6,799 nt of DNA from Gammaproteobacteria bacterium (lineage in GTDB: Bacteria; Pseudomonadota; Gammaproteobacteria; SZUA-229): positions 1 to 6,799 of the forward strand of contig JAQICG010000097.1 in assembly GCA_027858635.1 (NCBI GenBank), read 5' to 3'. Below the pieces are notes generated by a model. The model saw only the letters and a program-made list of their open reading frames with translations, made no database searches and was not told the origin of the DNA. Within the stretch, counting starts at the first letter, position 1. Every line of letters starts with the position of its first letter. Shown here in pieces: positions 5,043 through 6,799 of the stretch. The translations under genes were made by a program, and so were the position numbers.

Positions 5043-6629
5043 TCACCGCCAGGCAGCCGCGTTGGACGCTCGCCAGTCGTACTCCCAGGACTCGGGAATA
5101 TTCCTGTCATCGCGCAGACAGCCCTCGGCAATGCCGGGATAGATCTGATCGTAGGTCATCACCATTCCCTGATTAATGCGCCGGTTGATATGTTGCGCCT
5201 GCACCGCTTCCAGACTGTTCAATCCGAGAATGCTCAGTAACTCTGTCAACGCATGGATGGTGGCGTGGTGGTAGTTGGCAACACGCACACCTTTATCAGT
5301 GACATCCAGCTGTTTGTAGCGGGCGGGATTTTGTGTGGTAATGCCGGTGGGGCACTTATTGGTATTGCAACGGCGTGACTGAATACACCCCAGCGCCAGC
5401 ATCAGACCCCGGGCTGAATTCACCGTATCGGCACCCAACGCCAACAACCGAAGGATATGGAAAGCGGAAAAAGCCTTACCGGAAGCTATCAGCCTGGTTT
5501 GGTCACGCACGCCGATACCACTCAGAGCATTGTGCACAAAATACAGCGCATCACGTAGAGGCATTCCTGCCGAATTGGTCAGCTCTACCGGTGCCGCGCC
5601 GGTGCCGCCCTCACCGCCATCAACGGTGATAAAGTCCGGCACGATTCCGGTTTGCAACATGGCTTTGCAGATACTCAAAAATTCACGCTTGCTGCCCAGG
5701 CAGAGTTTGAAGCCAACCGGTTTGCCGCCGGAGAGTTCGCGCAACCTGACGACAAACTCCAGCAGCCCCGTCGGTGTACTGAAGGCGGAATGCGCCGGCG
5801 GGGAGACGACATCTTCGCCCATGGTCACCATTCGAATATCGGCGATTTCCTGAGTCAGCTTAGCGGCGGGCAGTATGCCGCCGTGGCCGGGCTTGGCGCC
5901 CTGGGATAATTTTATCTCAATCATTTTAACAACATCGAGCTGTGCCTTTTCAGCGAAGTGCTCGGCATCAAACTCACCACGTTCGTTACGGCAACTGAAA
6001 TAACCTGTGCCGATCTGCCAGATTAAATCGCCACCGTGTTTCAGATGCCAGGGACTGAGTCCGCCTTCGCCGGTGTTGTGGGCAAAGTGACCCCGTTTGG
6101 CGCCCCGGTTGAGCGCCATAATGGCATTACGATTAAGGGCGCCAAAACTCAGCGCCGAGATGTTCAGCGGCGACGCCGAATAAGGTTTGCTGCACGCAGG
6201 CCCGCCAAAACTGATCCGCAGATCATCGTGATTACAGGTGACGGGGGCCAGAGAATGATTCAGCCATTCATAACCGTCACGATACAGATCGAATATCGTG
6301 CCGAATGCACGGGTGTCATCGTCGTTCTTGGCTCGCTGATAAGAGAGGCTGCGAAACTCACGACTTATCGGCCTGCCATCGATATCCGACTCCACAAAAT
6401 ACTGCTGCATCTCATTGCGCATCGATTCAAACATATAGCGGAAATGGCCGATGATTGGATAAATGCGTAAGATTGTGTGTTTTTTCTGAAGAACATCGTA
6501 AAACGCGATCAGTATGAGCGGTGCCAGCACCAGCCAGGCCCAATGTATCCATGGCCATTTCTGCGCCAGCAGGATAACCATGGCAATGATAAAAATACTG
6601 ATGAAAACGAACACGTGGCGAAAGATCAT
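5043..6629 (-). CDS. Membrane-anchored FMN-binding glutamate synthase family protein
   Basis: This 528-residue protein has two predicted N-terminal transmembrane helices (about 4-22 and 28-46), followed by a soluble domain matching the FMN/FeS synthase domain of GltB (Glu_synthase family, TIM barrel). Visible motifs are LSFGALN (160-166), NTGEGG (185-190), the loop KPGHGG (246-251), VDGGEGGTGAAP (336-347) and the 3Fe-4S cysteines Cys415, Cys421 and Cys426 in C-x5-C-x4-C (CIQSRRCNTNKCPTGI). It lacks the N-terminal glutaminase domain and the C-terminal GXGXG domain of full GltB, so it cannot make ammonia from glutamine by itself. Members of this short family include archaeal-type synthases and proteins of unknown role. 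The charged segment after the second helix suggests a cytoplasmic catalytic domain anchored to the inner membrane. The start is supported by AAAGG 7 nt upstream. It is the first gene of the co-directional cluster, 90 bp before the ThDP enzyme. No NADPH-oxidising GltD partner is visible, so the electron donor is unknown. Confidence 0.88.
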   Translation of the reverse strand: MIFRHVFVFISIFIIAMVILLAQKWPWIHWAWLVLAPLILIAFYDVLQKKHTILRIYPIIGHFRYMFESMRNEMQQYFVESDIDGRPISREFRSLSYQRAKNDDDTRAFGTIFDLYRDGYEWLNHSLAPVTCNHDDLRISFGGPACSKPYSASPLNISALSFGALNRNAIMALNRGAKRGHFAHNTGEGGLSPWHLKHGGDLIWQIGTGYFSCRNERGEFDAEHFAEKAQLDVVKMIEIKLSQGAKPGHGGILPAAKLTQEIADIRMVTMGEDVVSPPAHSAFSTPTGLLEFVVRLRELSGGKPVGFKLCLGSKREFLSICKAMLQTGIVPDFITVDGGEGGTGAAPVELTNSAGMPLRDALYFVHNALSGIGVRDQTRLIASGKAFSAFHILRLLALGADTVNSARGLMLALGCIQSRRCNTNKCPTGITTQNPARYKQLDVTDKGVRVANYHHATIHALTELLSILGLNSLEAVQAQHINRRINQGMVMTYDQIYPGIAEGCLRDDRNIPESWEYDWRASNAAAWR

Positions 6630-6799
6630 TGAGTAACCTTTATTGAAATGCGTAATTAAGACAACTTCTTAGTAATTTCAAAAACCTTCCTGATTTTTAT
6701 ACATATTACGTTAATTAAAACCTGAATCCGTGACTTAACCGCGGATTCAGGTAAAAAACAGCATTGATTGTTTCACATTCAAAACTAGCTGCATAGCGC
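6630..6799. other. Leader region of the three-gene cluster
   Basis: No gene is seen in these 170 bases. Upstream of the FMN-protein start the minus strand has the ribosome site AAAGG (6641-6637). There is a weak promoter-like pair, TTGAAA (6681-6676) and CTTAAT (6660-6655), with a short 15-nt spacer. This is not convincing as a sigma-70 promoter, but the terminator at 6717-6752 implies that transcription of the cluster starts somewhere in 6640-6716. Confidence 0.35.
6717..6752 (-). terminator. Terminator-like hairpin of an upstream minus-strand gene
   Basis: Arms ACCTGAATCCG (6720-6730) and CGGATTCAGGT (6742-6752) form a perfect 11-bp stem with an 11-nt loop. On the minus strand the stem is followed by TTTTAATTAA, a short U-rich tract. 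On the plus strand it is followed by A, so the minus direction is favoured. It would end transcription of a gene lying to the right of the window and isolate the three-gene cluster. Confidence 0.65.

Noticed and set aside
6655..6681. Sigma-70 promoter TTGAAA / CTTAAT for the three-gene cluster.
   Set aside because: The 15-nt spacer is short and the -10 matches only 4 of 6 bases. It is kept only as a weak note.

Overview
The window looks like chromosomal DNA from a moderate-GC, probably gammaproteobacterial (aquatic or marine) organism. I base this on the type of metabolic genes and on the short intergenic repeats. No rRNA, tRNA or other taxonomic marker is present, so this is an inference. 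The window has two halves.

The right half (about 1915-6630) is a compact, well-preserved minus-strand gene cluster, read from right to left. First is a membrane-anchored FMN-binding glutamate-synthase-family protein (5043-6629). It is followed by a ThDP-dependent acetolactate-synthase large-subunit-like enzyme (3312-4952) and then an NAD(P)-dependent aldehyde dehydrogenase (1915-3315). The last two genes overlap by 4 nt (ATGA), so they are probably translationally coupled. The first two are separated by 90 bp containing a long imperfect hairpin that ends just before the second gene's Shine-Dalgarno. A terminator-like hairpin at 6717-6752 separates the cluster from whatever minus-strand gene lies to the right. 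All three enzymes keep their main catalytic or cofactor motifs. No ilvN/ilvH small subunit, alsD, or GltD partner is visible here. The cluster is therefore not an ordinary branched-chain amino acid operon or an ordinary glutamate synthase operon. A pathway coupling a 2-oxo-acid/ThDP reaction to aldehyde oxidation is plausible, but its substrate cannot be read from the sequence.

The left half (1 to about 1914) is AT-richer and gene-poor. It holds the start of an unrecognised minus-strand gene running off the left edge (1-163) and a 62-codon Cys-rich, zinc-ribbon-like ORF that may be a truncated phage-type gene (651-839). It also holds a remnant of a RhuM-family gene (about 1532-1681) broken by a palindromic element (1465-1523), and a bidirectional terminator hairpin (987-1017). 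Several short repeats lie between these: a 60-bp-spaced repeat, two AGTCTG..TGGGTCGGA copies, GGGGTC-ended elements, and a 10-bp-period tandem repeat bracketed by 15-bp direct repeats. This half reads as an accessory region of decayed mobile or phage-type genes and REP/MITE-like sequences.

I see no complete novel defence or mobile system. The most notable items are the unusual three-enzyme cluster with its structured intergenic RNA, and the REP-like palindrome sitting inside the rhuM remnant.
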